From: JBCBKL01 sp963922565
GTDB taxonomy: Bacteria > Pseudomonadota > Alphaproteobacteria > Rhodobacterales > Rhodobacteraceae
Reading direction: 5' to 3'
NCBI GenBank assembly: GCA_963922565.1
Contig: CAWUIQ010000007.1
Coordinates: 1-64,000, forward strand
DNA: 64,000 nt
The notes beneath the pieces were generated by a model, which was not told where the DNA came from, did not search any database, and saw only the letters and a program-made list of their open reading frames with translations. Within the stretch, counting starts at the first letter, position 1. The number at the start of each line of letters is the position of its first letter. The position numbers and the translations under genes are program-made. Positions 1 to 8,176 of the stretch are shown here, in pieces.

Positions 1-1
1 G

Positions 2-673
2 GCGCCCGTCGGCCTGCACGGCACGGCCGCTTGGCTGGCGGCCATCGGAGAGGCGTTTGACCTGCCCGCCGAAAAGATCGCGGCGGCGCAGAACGCATTC
101 TTGCCCGCGATCCATGAGGCTCTGTCAGGCGCGCGCGTCAACGGAACGATCACGCTGAGCGGCTATGAGGGCAGCGAGCTGTTGGTCGCCCGGCTTTTGA
201 TCGAGAGCGGGGCAGAGGTACCTTACGTTGGAACCGCATGTCCAAGGACCCGCTGGAACGAGGCAGATCGCGACTGGCTCGAGGCGCATGGGGCGAAGGT
301 GGTCTTCCGTGCCTCGCTCGAAGACGACTGCGCTGCGATGGAGGCGATCAAGCCCGACCTCGCCATTGGGACAACCCCGGTTGTCCAGAAAGCAAAGGAG
401 CTGGGAATACCTGGCCTCTACTTCACCAATCTGATCTCGGCCAGGCCACTCATGGGTCCTGCGGGTGCGGGGAGCCTGGCGCAGGTTGTCAATGCGGCGA
501 TCGCCAACAAATCCCGGATGGATCATATGCGCGCGTTCTTCGAGGACGTGGGCGAGGATGATACGGCCGGCATCTGGGAGGGTCAGCCGAACCTGCGTCC
601 GGACTTTCGTGCGCTGCATCAGAAAAAGCTCGACAAACAAGCGCGTGCCGCGAAGGCGGCGGAGATGATTTGA
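2..673 (+). CDS. bchY: Chlorophyllide a reductase subunit Y, C-terminal part (gene enters from the left edge)
   Basis: BchY and BchZ form the nitrogenase-like catalytic component of chlorophyllide a oxidoreductase, which reduces ring B on the way to bacteriochlorophyll a; the BchX dimer supplies electrons. The open frame is already running at base 2, so only about the last 223 residues are present and any start inside the window is artificial. The preserved part begins APVGLHGTAAWL and contains the CRTRWNEADRDWLEAHGAKV segment and a basic C-terminus ending in AAEMI, as in BchY. The next gene is bchZ on the same strand after a 79-bp gap. The identification rests on the family pattern plus this neighbour and is strong. 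Confidence 0.93.
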   Translation, partial: APVGLHGTAAWLAAIGEAFDLPAEKIAAAQNAFLPAIHEALSGARVNGTITLSGYEGSELLVARLLIESGAEVPYVGTACPRTRWNEADRDWLEAHGAKVVFRASLEDDCAAMEAIKPDLAIGTTPVVQKAKELGIPGLYFTNLISARPLMGPAGAGSLAQVVNAAIANKSRMDHMRAFFEDVGEDDTAGIWEGQPNLRPDFRALHQKKLDKQARAAKAAEMI

Positions 674-752
674 TGCGCTGCCTTGGAACATATGCAGGCG
701 CGTCGCGCTTTCACGATCTGCCCGCAGTCTCTGCATTGGGGAGGCATGTGTC

Positions 753-2234
753 ATGCTGATCCAGGATCACGACAGGGCAGGTGGATACTGGGGGGCGGTC
801 TACGCCTTTTGCGCGGTAAAGGGCCTGCAGGTCGTGATCGATGGCCCGGTCGGGTGCGAGAACCTGCCGGTGACGTCTGTGCTGCACTACACCGATGCAC
901 TACCGCCGCATGAGTTGCCCATAGTCGTGACTGGCTTGGGCGAGGAGGAACTGGGCCGCGACGGGACCGAAGGTGCGATGAAGCGGGCCTGGGATACGCT
1001 TGATCCGGCGCTGCCGAGCGTCGTGGTCACAGGCTCGATCGCCGAGATGATCGGGGGCGGGGTGACGCCGCAGGGCACCTCGATCCAGCGTTTTCTGCCG
1101 CGCACCATCGACGAGGATCAGTGGGAAGCGGCCGATCGCGCGATGACGTGGATCTTTACCGAATTCGGGATGACCAAGGGCCGGATGCCCAAGGAGGCCA
1201 AGCGCGAAGAGGGCGCGAAGCCAAGGGTCAACATTCTCGGGCCGATGTACGGGACATTCAACATGCCCTCTGACCTCGCGGAGATCCGCAGGCTGGTCGA
1301 GGGGATCGGAGCCGAAGTGAACATGGTGATGCCGCTGGGCGCCCATGTCGCTGAAATGAGGAATCTGGTGAATGCGGATGTGAATATCTGCATGTACCGC
1401 GAGTTCGGGCGCGGGTTGAGCGAGCTTCTTGCCAAGCCGTATCTACAAGCCCCGATAGGGGTCGAGAGCACCACCAAATTCCTGCGCGCACTGGGGGATT
1501 TGCTGGGCCTCGACCCCGAACCCTTCATCGCAAAGGAAAAGCACTCGACCCTCAAACCTATTTGGGATCTGTGGCGTTCTGTTACGCAGGATTTCTTTGC
1601 AACCGCCAGCTTTGGCATCGTCGCGAACGAGACCTATGCGCGGGGGATCCGGCTGTTTCTTGAGACCGACATGGGCCTGCCCTGCGCTTTTGCCGTGGCG
1701 CGGGTGGCGGGGGCCAAGACCAACAACGAGGAAGTCCGTGCGCTGATGCGTCAGCACCGGCCATTGGTTGTCATGGGCTCGATCAACGAAAAGATGTACC
1801 TGGCCGAGCAGAAGGGCGGCCACGGACCGTCGCCAGCCTTCATTCCGGCCTCGTTTCCGGGTGCCGCGATCCGGCGTGCGACGGGTACGCCGATGATGGG
1901 CTATGCCGGCGCGACTTACTTGATCCAAGAGGTCTGCAATGGCCTCTTTGACGCGCTTTTCCATATCCTGCCCTTGGGAACCGAGATGGATGCGGCCGAG
2001 GCGACTCCGACCAACCTTCGCCGTGATTTTCCGTGGGACGCAGACGCGCAAGCGATGCTCGACAGGCTTGTCGCGCAGCATCCCATCCTGACCCGCATTT
2101 CTGCTGCCAAGACCTTGCGCGATGCCGCTGAGCAAGCCGCGCTCGATCAAGGGGCCGAGCGGGTCGTTCTTGAAACCGTGCGCAACCTTGATCCGGTCTT
2201 GGCCGGATCGTTTGAAACAGGAGAGGCTCAATGA
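753..2234 (+). CDS. bchZ: Chlorophyllide a reductase subunit Z
   Basis: This is the second subunit of the BchYZ catalytic component of chlorophyllide a reductase. The protein has 493 residues, normal for BchZ. It starts MLIQDHDRAGGYWGAVYAF and contains the GPVGCENLPVTSVLHYTDAL block, with a cysteine in the position expected for the cluster or substrate pocket of the nitrogenase-like fold. The ATG is preceded by a GGGGAGG ribosome-binding site at about 737-743. Its stop overlaps the pufQ start (ATGA, 2231-2234), so bchZ is translationally coupled to pufQ and the puf genes are probably read in part from upstream bch transcripts, as in Rhodobacter. Confidence 0.97.
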   Translation: MLIQDHDRAGGYWGAVYAFCAVKGLQVVIDGPVGCENLPVTSVLHYTDALPPHELPIVVTGLGEEELGRDGTEGAMKRAWDTLDPALPSVVVTGSIAEMIGGGVTPQGTSIQRFLPRTIDEDQWEAADRAMTWIFTEFGMTKGRMPKEAKREEGAKPRVNILGPMYGTFNMPSDLAEIRRLVEGIGAEVNMVMPLGAHVAEMRNLVNADVNICMYREFGRGLSELLAKPYLQAPIGVESTTKFLRALGDLLGLDPEPFIAKEKHSTLKPIWDLWRSVTQDFFATASFGIVANETYARGIRLFLETDMGLPCAFAVARVAGAKTNNEEVRALMRQHRPLVVMGSINEKMYLAEQKGGHGPSPAFIPASFPGAAIRRATGTPMMGYAGATYLIQEVCNGLFDALFHILPLGTEMDAAEATPTNLRRDFPWDADAQAMLDRLVAQHPILTRISAAKTLRDAAEQAALDQGAERVVLETVRNLDPVLAGSFETGEAQ

Positions 2235-2461
2235 CCGATCTGACAACCGATGCGCCCGTCGTATCCACGCAGGCCAAGCGCAAAGGCGAAAGGACCGAGT
2301 TCATGGTCTATTTCGCGATCATCTTTATCGCGACCCTGCCGCTTGCGACCCTAACATGGGCTCTTGCCGCGCTGAAGTCGCGGAGCCTGACCGACAAAGG
2401 GCCGGTGGCCCGCGCCTGGAGCCAGGCTCGGATCATCACGCCCATGATCTTTTCGGCGTGA
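2231..2461 (+). CDS. pufQ: PufQ, bacteriochlorophyll-related accessory protein
   Basis: A 76-residue protein with one hydrophobic segment (about residues 25-47). It ends GPVARAWSQARIITPMIFSA, which closely follows the end of Rhodobacter PufQ (GPFARAWREAGEITPEIF). PufQ is needed for normal bacteriochlorophyll and photosynthetic complex formation; its exact action is unsettled, with a porphyrin-carrying role proposed. The ATG lies in the bchZ stop (ATGA). As in other puf operons it precedes pufB with a non-coding spacer, here 162 bases. Confidence 0.92.
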   Translation: MTDLTTDAPVVSTQAKRKGERTEFMVYFAIIFIATLPLATLTWALAALKSRSLTDKGPVARAWSQARIITPMIFSA

Positions 2462-2486
2462 TCCGCGCCGACCGACATATCGCCTT

Positions 2487-2540
2487 TCTCGACTGTAGTG
2501 CGCCTGTCGAGACCACAGACTGTGCGCCCGGAAACGGGTG
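2487..2540 (+). promoter_or_regulatory. Two hairpins in the pufQ-pufB spacer
   Basis: TCTCGAC (2487-2493) and GTCGAGA (2506-2512) form a 7-bp stem with a 12-base loop. A second stem, CGCCCG (2525-2530) with CGGGTG (2535-2540), is closed by a GAAA tetraloop and has one G-U pair. In Rhodobacter the 5-prime end of the processed pufBA message is structured and affects its stability; the same role is inferred here. Confidence 0.5.
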
Positions 2541-2623
2541 GACAGCGCCAGAGGGGGGCGTGCCTCCCAACGGACCCGGCCGCGGGGTGCGCGGCGTCAG
2601 CATAAACTTCCGGAGGAATCTTT

Positions 2624-2779
2624 ATGGCTGATAACTCAAACCTGTCTTTCACAGGTCTCACAGACGAACAGGCGCAAGAGTTGCACTCCGTCTACATGAG
2701 CGGGCTATGGCTGTTCTCAGCCGTCGCTGTCGTTGCTCATTTGGCGACGTACATCTGGCGTCCCTGGTTCGCTTTCTGA
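2624..2779 (+). CDS. pufB: Light-harvesting 1 beta polypeptide
   Basis: A 51-residue antenna subunit: a polar N-terminus with the FTGLTDEQAQELH motif of beta polypeptides, one membrane helix, and the conserved histidine in AVVAH that ligates bacteriochlorophyll a, followed by the aromatic end IWRPWFAF. The ATG has a good ribosome-binding site (GGAGG at about 2612-2616). pufA starts 10 bases after the stop. Beta and alpha pairs form the LH1 ring around the reaction centre. Confidence 0.96.
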   Translation: MADNSNLSFTGLTDEQAQELHSVYMSGLWLFSAVAVVAHLATYIWRPWFAF

Positions 2780-2789
2780 GGATTGAAAC

Positions 2790-2954
2790 ATGGCAAAGTT
2801 CTACAAGATCTGGCTCATTTTTGATCCGCGCCGCGTGTTTGTCGCACAAGGCGTCTTCCTGTTCCTCTTGGCCGCGATGATCCATCTCGTCCTGCTGAGC
2901 ACGGAGCACTTCAACTGGTTCGAGCAAGCCGCGATGAAAGCGGCGGGCGGCTGA
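2790..2954 (+). CDS. pufA: Light-harvesting 1 alpha polypeptide
   Basis: A 54-residue antenna subunit beginning MAKFYKIWLIFDPRRVFVAQ, the standard N-terminus of LH1 alpha chains, with one membrane helix and the bacteriochlorophyll-ligating histidine in AAMIHL. The TGAGGA around the pufB stop serves as ribosome-binding site. It is followed by an intercistronic hairpin before pufL. Confidence 0.97.
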   Translation: MAKFYKIWLIFDPRRVFVAQGVFLFLLAAMIHLVLLSTEHFNWFEQAAMKAAGG

Positions 2955-2985
2955 GCCAAAGGACCCGGCAAGGGGCCTGAAATCG

Positions 2986-3024
2986 CTGCGGGCGGGATCA
3001 CAGTGCGTCCCGATCCGCCCGCGG
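2986..3024 (+). promoter_or_regulatory. Intercistronic stabilising hairpin between pufA and pufL
   Basis: CTGCGGGCGG (2986-2995) pairs with CCGCCCGCGG (3015-3024): a 10-bp stem with one G-U pair and a 19-base loop. No U-run follows. In Rhodobacter, hairpins at this position protect the pufBA segment from 3-prime decay and set the excess of antenna over reaction-centre subunits; position and structure match that model. Confidence 0.75.
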
Positions 3025-3094
3025 CAAACCTTACTGTAATGACGACGGCGCTGACTTTCGAACGGGCGCGCCGCCAAACGCGGAGAATTGAACG

Positions 3095-3946
3095 ATGGCT
3101 TTGCTATCCTTCGAACGAAAGTATCGCGTCCGCGGAGGGACGCTGATCGGCGGCGATCTGTTCGACTTCTGGGTGGGTCCATTTTACGTGGGTTTCTTCG
3201 GGGTCACGACCGCCTTTTTTGCCCTGTTAGGGACCATTCTGATCTTTTGGGGCGCCTCGCAGCAGGGCACCTTCAACCCCTGGCTCATCAACATTGCGCC
3301 CCCTGACCTGAGCTATGGTCTGGGCATGGCGCCCCTGATGGAAGGCGGTCTTTGGCAGATCATCACCTTCTGCGCGACCGGCGCCTTCATCAGCTGGGCG
3401 CTGCGCGAGGTCGAGATCTGCAGGAAGCTGGGCATGGGCTATCACGTGCCCTTCGCGTTCAGCTTTGCGATCCTTGCCTACGTGACGCTCGTCATCTTCC
3501 GCCCGCTTCTGATGGGCGCGTGGGGGCACGGATTCCCGTACGGCATCTTCAGCCATCTCGATTGGGTCAGCAACACAGGCTATGCCTATCTGCACTTCCA
3601 CTACAACCCGGCGCATATGCTTGCCGTCACGCTGTTCTTCACGACGACGCTGGCGCTGTCGCTGCATGGTGCGTTGATCCTCTCGGCAGCAAACCCCGAG
3701 GAGGGTGAGCTTGCCAAGACACCGGATCACGAAGACACGTTTTTCCGCGACTACATCGGCTATTCGATCGGCACGCTTGGCATTCACCGGCTGGGTTTCC
3801 TGCTGGCAATCAACGCCGTGTTCTTCAGCGCGGTCTGCATCATCATCTCGGGGCCCGTCTGGACGGCCGGATGGCCTGAATGGTGGAACTGGTGGCTGGA
3901 CCTCCCGATCTGGGGTGACAACCGCATGCCTGTAGGAGGGATGTAG
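3095..3946 (+). CDS. pufL: Photosynthetic reaction centre L subunit
   Basis: A 283-residue membrane subunit with five transmembrane helices, carrying half of the cofactors of the type II reaction centre. Counting from the initiator Met, the ligands sit one higher than the usual mature numbering: His154 (accessory bacteriochlorophyll), His174 (special pair), His191 and His231 (non-haem iron). The QB proton pathway residues Glu213, Asp214 (in DHEDTF) and Ser224 are all kept. The ATG follows a GGAG-type site. Two bases separate it from pufM. Confidence 0.98.
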   Translation: MALLSFERKYRVRGGTLIGGDLFDFWVGPFYVGFFGVTTAFFALLGTILIFWGASQQGTFNPWLINIAPPDLSYGLGMAPLMEGGLWQIITFCATGAFISWALREVEICRKLGMGYHVPFAFSFAILAYVTLVIFRPLLMGAWGHGFPYGIFSHLDWVSNTGYAYLHFHYNPAHMLAVTLFFTTTLALSLHGALILSAANPEEGELAKTPDHEDTFFRDYIGYSIGTLGIHRLGFLLAINAVFFSAVCIIISGPVWTAGWPEWWNWWLDLPIWGDNRMPVGGM

Positions 3947-3948
3947 TC

Positions 3949-4935
3949 ATGGCTGAGTATCAGAACATCTTTACCCAAGTGCAGGTCCAGGGCACACCCG
4001 AATGGGGCATGGACGACAGCGGAGAGCTGATGGCCGAACGCGGCGGCCGTCCCTGGTTCTCGGTCTTCTTTGGCTGGTTCGGCAATGCGCAGGTCGGTCC
4101 GATCTATCTGGGCTGGACAGGAATGATCTCGCTCGCAACGGGGCTGATCTGGTTCAACATCGTCGGCTTCAACATGCTGGCGCAGGTTGATTACAGCATC
4201 CCCGAGTTCATCAGGCAGCTGTTTTGGCTCGCGTTAGAGCCGCCATCACCCGAATATGGACTTTCCATGCCACCACTCAACGATGGCGGTTGGTACATCA
4301 TTGCCAGCTTCTTCTTGCTGGTGTCAGTTATGACCTGGCTGCTGCGAGCCTATCTGCTGGCGGCCAATCACAAGATGGGCAAGCACGTCTTCTGGGCGTT
4401 CGCTTCAGCGGTCTGGCTTTTCCTTGTCCTTGGGCTTTTCCGGCCCTGGCTGATGGGCAGCTGGTCAGAGGCGGTGCCATACGGCATCTTCCCGCACCTT
4501 GATTGGACGACAGCGTTTTCGATCCGGTACGGCAACCTCTACTACAATCCGTTCCACTGCCTCAGCATCGTGTTCCTTTATGGTTCCGTTCTGCTGTTCG
4601 CCATGCACGGTGCGACCATTCTGGCCGTTACCAGATATGGCGGCGATCGGGAGCTCGAGCAGATTTACGATCGGGGCACAGCCTCTGAACGGGCGGCTTT
4701 GTTCTGGCGCTGGACGATGGGCTTCAACGCCACGATGGAAGGCATCCACCGCTGGGCGTGGTGGTTCGCGGTCCTGACGCCGATCACGGGCGGCATCGGG
4801 ATCATGCTGACCGGCACCGTTGTCGACAACTGGTTCATCTGGGCGCAAGAGCACAACTTTGCCCCGATGTATGACGGCGCCTACGGGTACGAAGACTACG
4901 GCACGTACCAGGGCTTCATCGGGAAGGAGGAGTGA
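3949..4935 (+). CDS. pufM: Photosynthetic reaction centre M subunit
   Basis: A 328-residue partner of PufL with five membrane helices. Visible ligands (Met counted): His183 (accessory bacteriochlorophyll), His203 (special pair), His220, Glu235 and His267 (non-haem iron), and Trp253 in the QA pocket. The C-terminal extension with AYGYEDYGTYQG is typical of PufM from species whose reaction centre binds a PufC cytochrome. It is followed by pufC after 3 bases, not by pufX. Confidence 0.98.
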   Translation: MAEYQNIFTQVQVQGTPEWGMDDSGELMAERGGRPWFSVFFGWFGNAQVGPIYLGWTGMISLATGLIWFNIVGFNMLAQVDYSIPEFIRQLFWLALEPPSPEYGLSMPPLNDGGWYIIASFFLLVSVMTWLLRAYLLAANHKMGKHVFWAFASAVWLFLVLGLFRPWLMGSWSEAVPYGIFPHLDWTTAFSIRYGNLYYNPFHCLSIVFLYGSVLLFAMHGATILAVTRYGGDRELEQIYDRGTASERAALFWRWTMGFNATMEGIHRWAWWFAVLTPITGGIGIMLTGTVVDNWFIWAQEHNFAPMYDGAYGYEDYGTYQGFIGKEE

Positions 4936-4938
4936 TCC

Positions 4939-6054
4939 ATGCTACCCAAGTGGTTCAATGAATGGAACAAGGCCAACCCGACCGACATATACGGGCCGGC
5001 CATCCTGATCGGAGCCGTCGGCGGCGCGGTTGTCCTGGCTGCAGCGATTGTGACATGGGGCCAGCCCTATTCGACCAATTCGATGCAGACCGGCCCGCGC
5101 GGTACGGGCATGTCGGTGCCGGAATTCGTGGCGCAGGCGCAAACGCCTGATCCCACGATTGCGGACTACTACACCGAAGAACCCTATGTTCCCGAAGGCG
5201 GTGAACCCTTGGCCAAGGACATCTATGAGAATGTTCAGGTCTTGGGTGAGCTGACCGAGGACAACTTCAACCGGGTCATGAACGCGATCACGCAATGGGT
5301 CTCGCCGGAAGAGGGTTGCGCCTATTGCCACGGCGATGTCGACATCGCGGAATACGGGGCGGACGATCTTTATACAAAGGTCGTCAGTCGTCGGATGATC
5401 CAGATGACCCAGAACATCAACGAAAACTGGATCGGACATGTTCAATCCAACGCCGAGGTGGGGGTGAACTGCTACACCTGTCACCGTGGTGAGCACGTCC
5501 CGTCCGAGATCTGGTTCAAGATCACTCCCGTCACCAGCTCGACACTGGGATGGAACTCGAACCAGAACCGGGCAACCTCGCTGAGCCAGTACACCTCTCT
5601 GCCGTCTGACGCGCTTGAGAAGTACTTGCTTGAGGACAATCCTATCAACGTTCATTCGCTCGAAAGTCGCGTAGCAGGCGTGCCTGGTGTCGATGACTAC
5701 GCGTCGATCCAGCATACCGAGCGGACCTATTCGTTGATGAACTACGTCTCGAATTCGCTCGGGGTGAATTGTGTGTTCTGTCACAACAGCCGCGCGTTCT
5801 ACGACGCGGCAGAGGTTACCCCGCAATGGGCGACCGAGAGCCTGGGCATCACCATGGTTCAGGAGATGAACAACGACTATCTCGTGCCGTTGCGGGACGT
5901 GTACCCGGAAAACCGGCTTGGCCCGGTCTATGCAGATGCGCCCAAGGCCGCGTGCAAGACCTGCCACAAGGGATATCAGCAGCCGATGCAGGGTCTGAAC
6001 GCGATTGCGGACTGGCCAGAATTGGCGACGACAGGTGCGCCTGTCTACGAATAA
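4939..6054 (+). CDS. pufC: Reaction-centre tetraheme cytochrome c
   Basis: A 371-residue periplasmic cytochrome that donates electrons to the photo-oxidised special pair. Four CXXCH haem sites are present at residues 127-131 (CAYCH), 178-182 (CYTCH), 278-282 (CVFCH) and 339-343 (CKTCH). The N-terminus has one hydrophobic helix (about residues 19-40) with no lipobox cysteine, so the protein is probably held by an uncleaved anchor rather than a lipid, unlike Blastochloris viridis. It is the last puf gene; hairpins and a terminator follow. Confidence 0.97.
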   Translation: MLPKWFNEWNKANPTDIYGPAILIGAVGGAVVLAAAIVTWGQPYSTNSMQTGPRGTGMSVPEFVAQAQTPDPTIADYYTEEPYVPEGGEPLAKDIYENVQVLGELTEDNFNRVMNAITQWVSPEEGCAYCHGDVDIAEYGADDLYTKVVSRRMIQMTQNINENWIGHVQSNAEVGVNCYTCHRGEHVPSEIWFKITPVTSSTLGWNSNQNRATSLSQYTSLPSDALEKYLLEDNPINVHSLESRVAGVPGVDDYASIQHTERTYSLMNYVSNSLGVNCVFCHNSRAFYDAAEVTPQWATESLGITMVQEMNNDYLVPLRDVYPENRLGPVYADAPKAACKTCHKGYQQPMQGLNAIADWPELATTGAPVYE

Positions 6055-6061
6055 ATCCGGC

Positions 6062-6141
6062 GGGGGTTCGGCCCCCGGCGGGTTTGCCAGGCACCGGGCC
6101 ACCGGCTTCCTAGGCCCGATGCTCGAGGTCCTCTGACCTCG
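6062..6141 (+). other. Two hairpins directly after pufC
   Basis: GGGGG (6062-6066) pairs with CCCCC (6072-6076). CGAGGTC (6124-6130) pairs with GACCTCG (6135-6141) around a CTCT loop. Neither has a clear U-run, so they may act as 3-prime stabilisers of the puf message upstream of the true terminator at 6170. Confidence 0.5.
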
Positions 6142-6169
6142 GTTCCCTTCCTGTTGGCTACAGGAGACT

Positions 6170-6209
6170 GGCGCCGCAATCGAATACCCTTCGTTGCGGC
6201 GCCATTTTT
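6170..6209 (+). terminator. Rho-independent terminator of the puf operon
   Basis: A perfect 10-bp stem, GGCGCCGCAA (6170-6179) with TTGCGGCGCC (6194-6203), is followed by ATTTTT (6204-6209). It separates the puf operon from dxs, and it shows that dxs must start downstream of it. Confidence 0.88.
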
Positions 6210-6241
6210 CGCCCCGGCAAAGGCGGATGGAGGAGTGCGCA

Positions 6242-8176
6242 ATGACGAAAACCCCAATATTAGACACTATTTCAGGCCCCGCAGACCTGCACCAGCTGGG
6301 TGACAGTGACCTCAAACGCCTGGCAGACGAGCTGCGTTTAGATGTCGTTGACATCGTCAGTCAAACGGGTGGGCATCTTGGGTCTTCGCTGGGTGTCGTC
6401 GAACTCACCGTCGCGATCCACGCCGTTTTCGACACACCCCGCGACAAGCTGGTCTGGGACGTTGGCCATCAATGCTATCCGCACAAGATCCTGACCGGTA
6501 GGCGCCACCGTATGACCAGCCTGCGCCAAAAGGACGGGCTGAGCGGCTTTACCAAGCGGGCGGAATCCGACTTTGACCCGTTCGGCGCAGCACATTCCTC
6601 AACCTCGATTTCCGCCGGTCTTGGCTTTGCCGTGGGCCGCGACATGGGCATGCCTACTGGTGATGTCGTGGCCGTCATTGGTGACGGCTCCATCAGTGCA
6701 GGCATGGCCTACGAAGCGTTGAACAACGCCGGAGCAGAGGGCCGCAGGATATTCGTCATTCTTAACGACAATGAAATGAGCATCGCACCGCCCGTCGGTG
6801 CCATGAGCACCTACTTGTCGAATCTGTCGTCCGTCGGACCGTTCGCAGGGCTGCGGGCGGTCGCCGAGGGGATGGAAGCCGCGCTTCCCAAACCGATGCG
6901 GGACGGTGCCCGACGCGCGCGGGAGATGGTGACGGGCCTTGAGAACCGCGGCACCTTCTTCGAAGAGCTTGGGTTTGACTATATCGGCCCCATCGACGGG
7001 CACGATGTTGGCGAACTCCTGCATGTTCTGCGTGCGGCACGCGCCCGTGCAACAGGCCCTGTTCTGATCCATGCCTGCACGGTCAAGGGCAAGGGATATG
7101 CGCCTGCCGAAGGATCGGCTGACAAGTATCACGGCGTCGCCAAGTTCGATGTCGGTACGGGTGAGCAGAAGAAATCGCAGTCTAACGCCCCGTCTTACAC
7201 TTCGGTCTTTGGGAATACGCTGGCCGATCTGGCCGCGCGTGACCCAAAGATCGTTGCGGTAACCGCAGCGATGCCGTCCGGGACGGGCGTTGACAAGATG
7301 ATGGCGCGGTTTCCCGCGCGCGCCTTTGATGTCGGCATCGCCGAGCAGCACGGCGTGACATTCGCGGCTGGTATGGCGGCGAGCGGTCTTAAACCATTCT
7401 GCGCCATCTATTCGACCTTCCTGCAGCGTGGTTACGACCAAGTGGTCCACGATGTGGCCTTGCAGGGTCTGCCCGTCCGCTTTGCGCTGGATCGCGCCGG
7501 GCTGGTCGGCGCTGACGGCGCGACCCATGCGGGTGCGTTTGACATCGGCTATCTTGGTGCCCTGCCGGGCATGGTCGTGATGGCAGCCGCTGACGAGGCC
7601 GAGCTTGTTCACATGGTCACTACCGCCGCGGATCATGATAGCGGGCCGATCGCCTTCCGATATCCGCGCGGAAATGGGCGCGGTGTCGATCTGCCGGAAG
7701 AAGGCGAAGTCCTTGAGATCGGCAAGGGGCGGCTGATCCGTGGTGGAGCGGGCGACGTTGCATTCCTATCACTTGGTGATGCTCTGCACGCTTGCGAGGA
7801 GGCTGCCGATCAGCTTGCTGAAAACGGATTTGCCGTGACAGTGGCTGATGCGCGCTTTGCCAAACCGCTTGATATGGAACTGATCTCAAACCTCGCGTTG
7901 TCGCACCGGGTGCTCATCACGGTCGAACATGGGGCCATGGCTGGTTTCGGCGCGATGGTCCTGCAGGCGATGGCGGCCGAAAGGTTGCTCGATTTCGGGC
8001 TTCGTGTGCGAACGATGCACCTACCAGACCGTTTCATTGATCAAGCCAGCCCGGCCGAGATGTATGAGGATGCGGGTCTCACGGCGAAACATATTCTGAT
8101 CGAGGCGCGGAACGCCCTGGGTGAGCGGGCCAATATCGTTCAGCTACCCAGTCGGGGCCGACTGCGCGAGATCTAG
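6242..8176 (+). CDS. dxs: 1-deoxy-D-xylulose-5-phosphate synthase
   Basis: A thiamine-diphosphate enzyme joining pyruvate and glyceraldehyde 3-phosphate in the first step of the MEP pathway; here it supplies isoprenoids for carotenoids and the phytyl tail. The 644-residue protein has the N-terminal QTGGHLGSSLG motif (His45), DVGHQCYPHK (His76), the ThDP site GDGSISAGMAYEALNN with NDNEM, and GIAEQHGVTFAAG carrying the catalytic Glu. The ATG at 6242 is chosen because GGAGGAG lies just upstream; an in-frame ATG at 6227 is possible. A dxs gene after puf is known in Rhodobacter. The stop shares CTAG with the convergent gene. Confidence 0.96.
   Translation: MTKTPILDTISGPADLHQLGDSDLKRLADELRLDVVDIVSQTGGHLGSSLGVVELTVAIHAVFDTPRDKLVWDVGHQCYPHKILTGRRHRMTSLRQKDGLSGFTKRAESDFDPFGAAHSSTSISAGLGFAVGRDMGMPTGDVVAVIGDGSISAGMAYEALNNAGAEGRRIFVILNDNEMSIAPPVGAMSTYLSNLSSVGPFAGLRAVAEGMEAALPKPMRDGARRAREMVTGLENRGTFFEELGFDYIGPIDGHDVGELLHVLRAARARATGPVLIHACTVKGKGYAPAEGSADKYHGVAKFDVGTGEQKKSQSNAPSYTSVFGNTLADLAARDPKIVAVTAAMPSGTGVDKMMARFPARAFDVGIAEQHGVTFAAGMAASGLKPFCAIYSTFLQRGYDQVVHDVALQGLPVRFALDRAGLVGADGATHAGAFDIGYLGALPGMVVMAAADEAELVHMVTTAADHDSGPIAFRYPRGNGRGVDLPEEGEVLEIGKGRLIRGGAGDVAFLSLGDALHACEEAADQLAENGFAVTVADARFAKPLDMELISNLALSHRVLITVEHGAMAGFGAMVLQAMAAERLLDFGLRVRTMHLPDRFIDQASPAEMYEDAGLTAKHILIEARNALGERANIVQLPSRGRLREI

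Noticed and set aside
2122..2631. 169-codon frame across the pufQ-pufB spacer
   Set aside because: It overlaps bchZ and pufQ in another frame and has no conserved content; the spacer is explained as a structured leader.
6194..6241. Upstream extension of dxs
   Set aside because: The extra codons lie on the right arm and U-run of the puf terminator; ATG 6242 has the ribosome-binding site.
4942..6354. 470-codon open frame antisense to pufC
   Set aside because: High-GC codon bias creates long antisense frames; the sense frame encodes a four-haem cytochrome with all motifs.
6599..7636. 345-codon open frame antisense to dxs
   Set aside because: Shadow of dxs; no conserved motif and the sense frame is fully supported.
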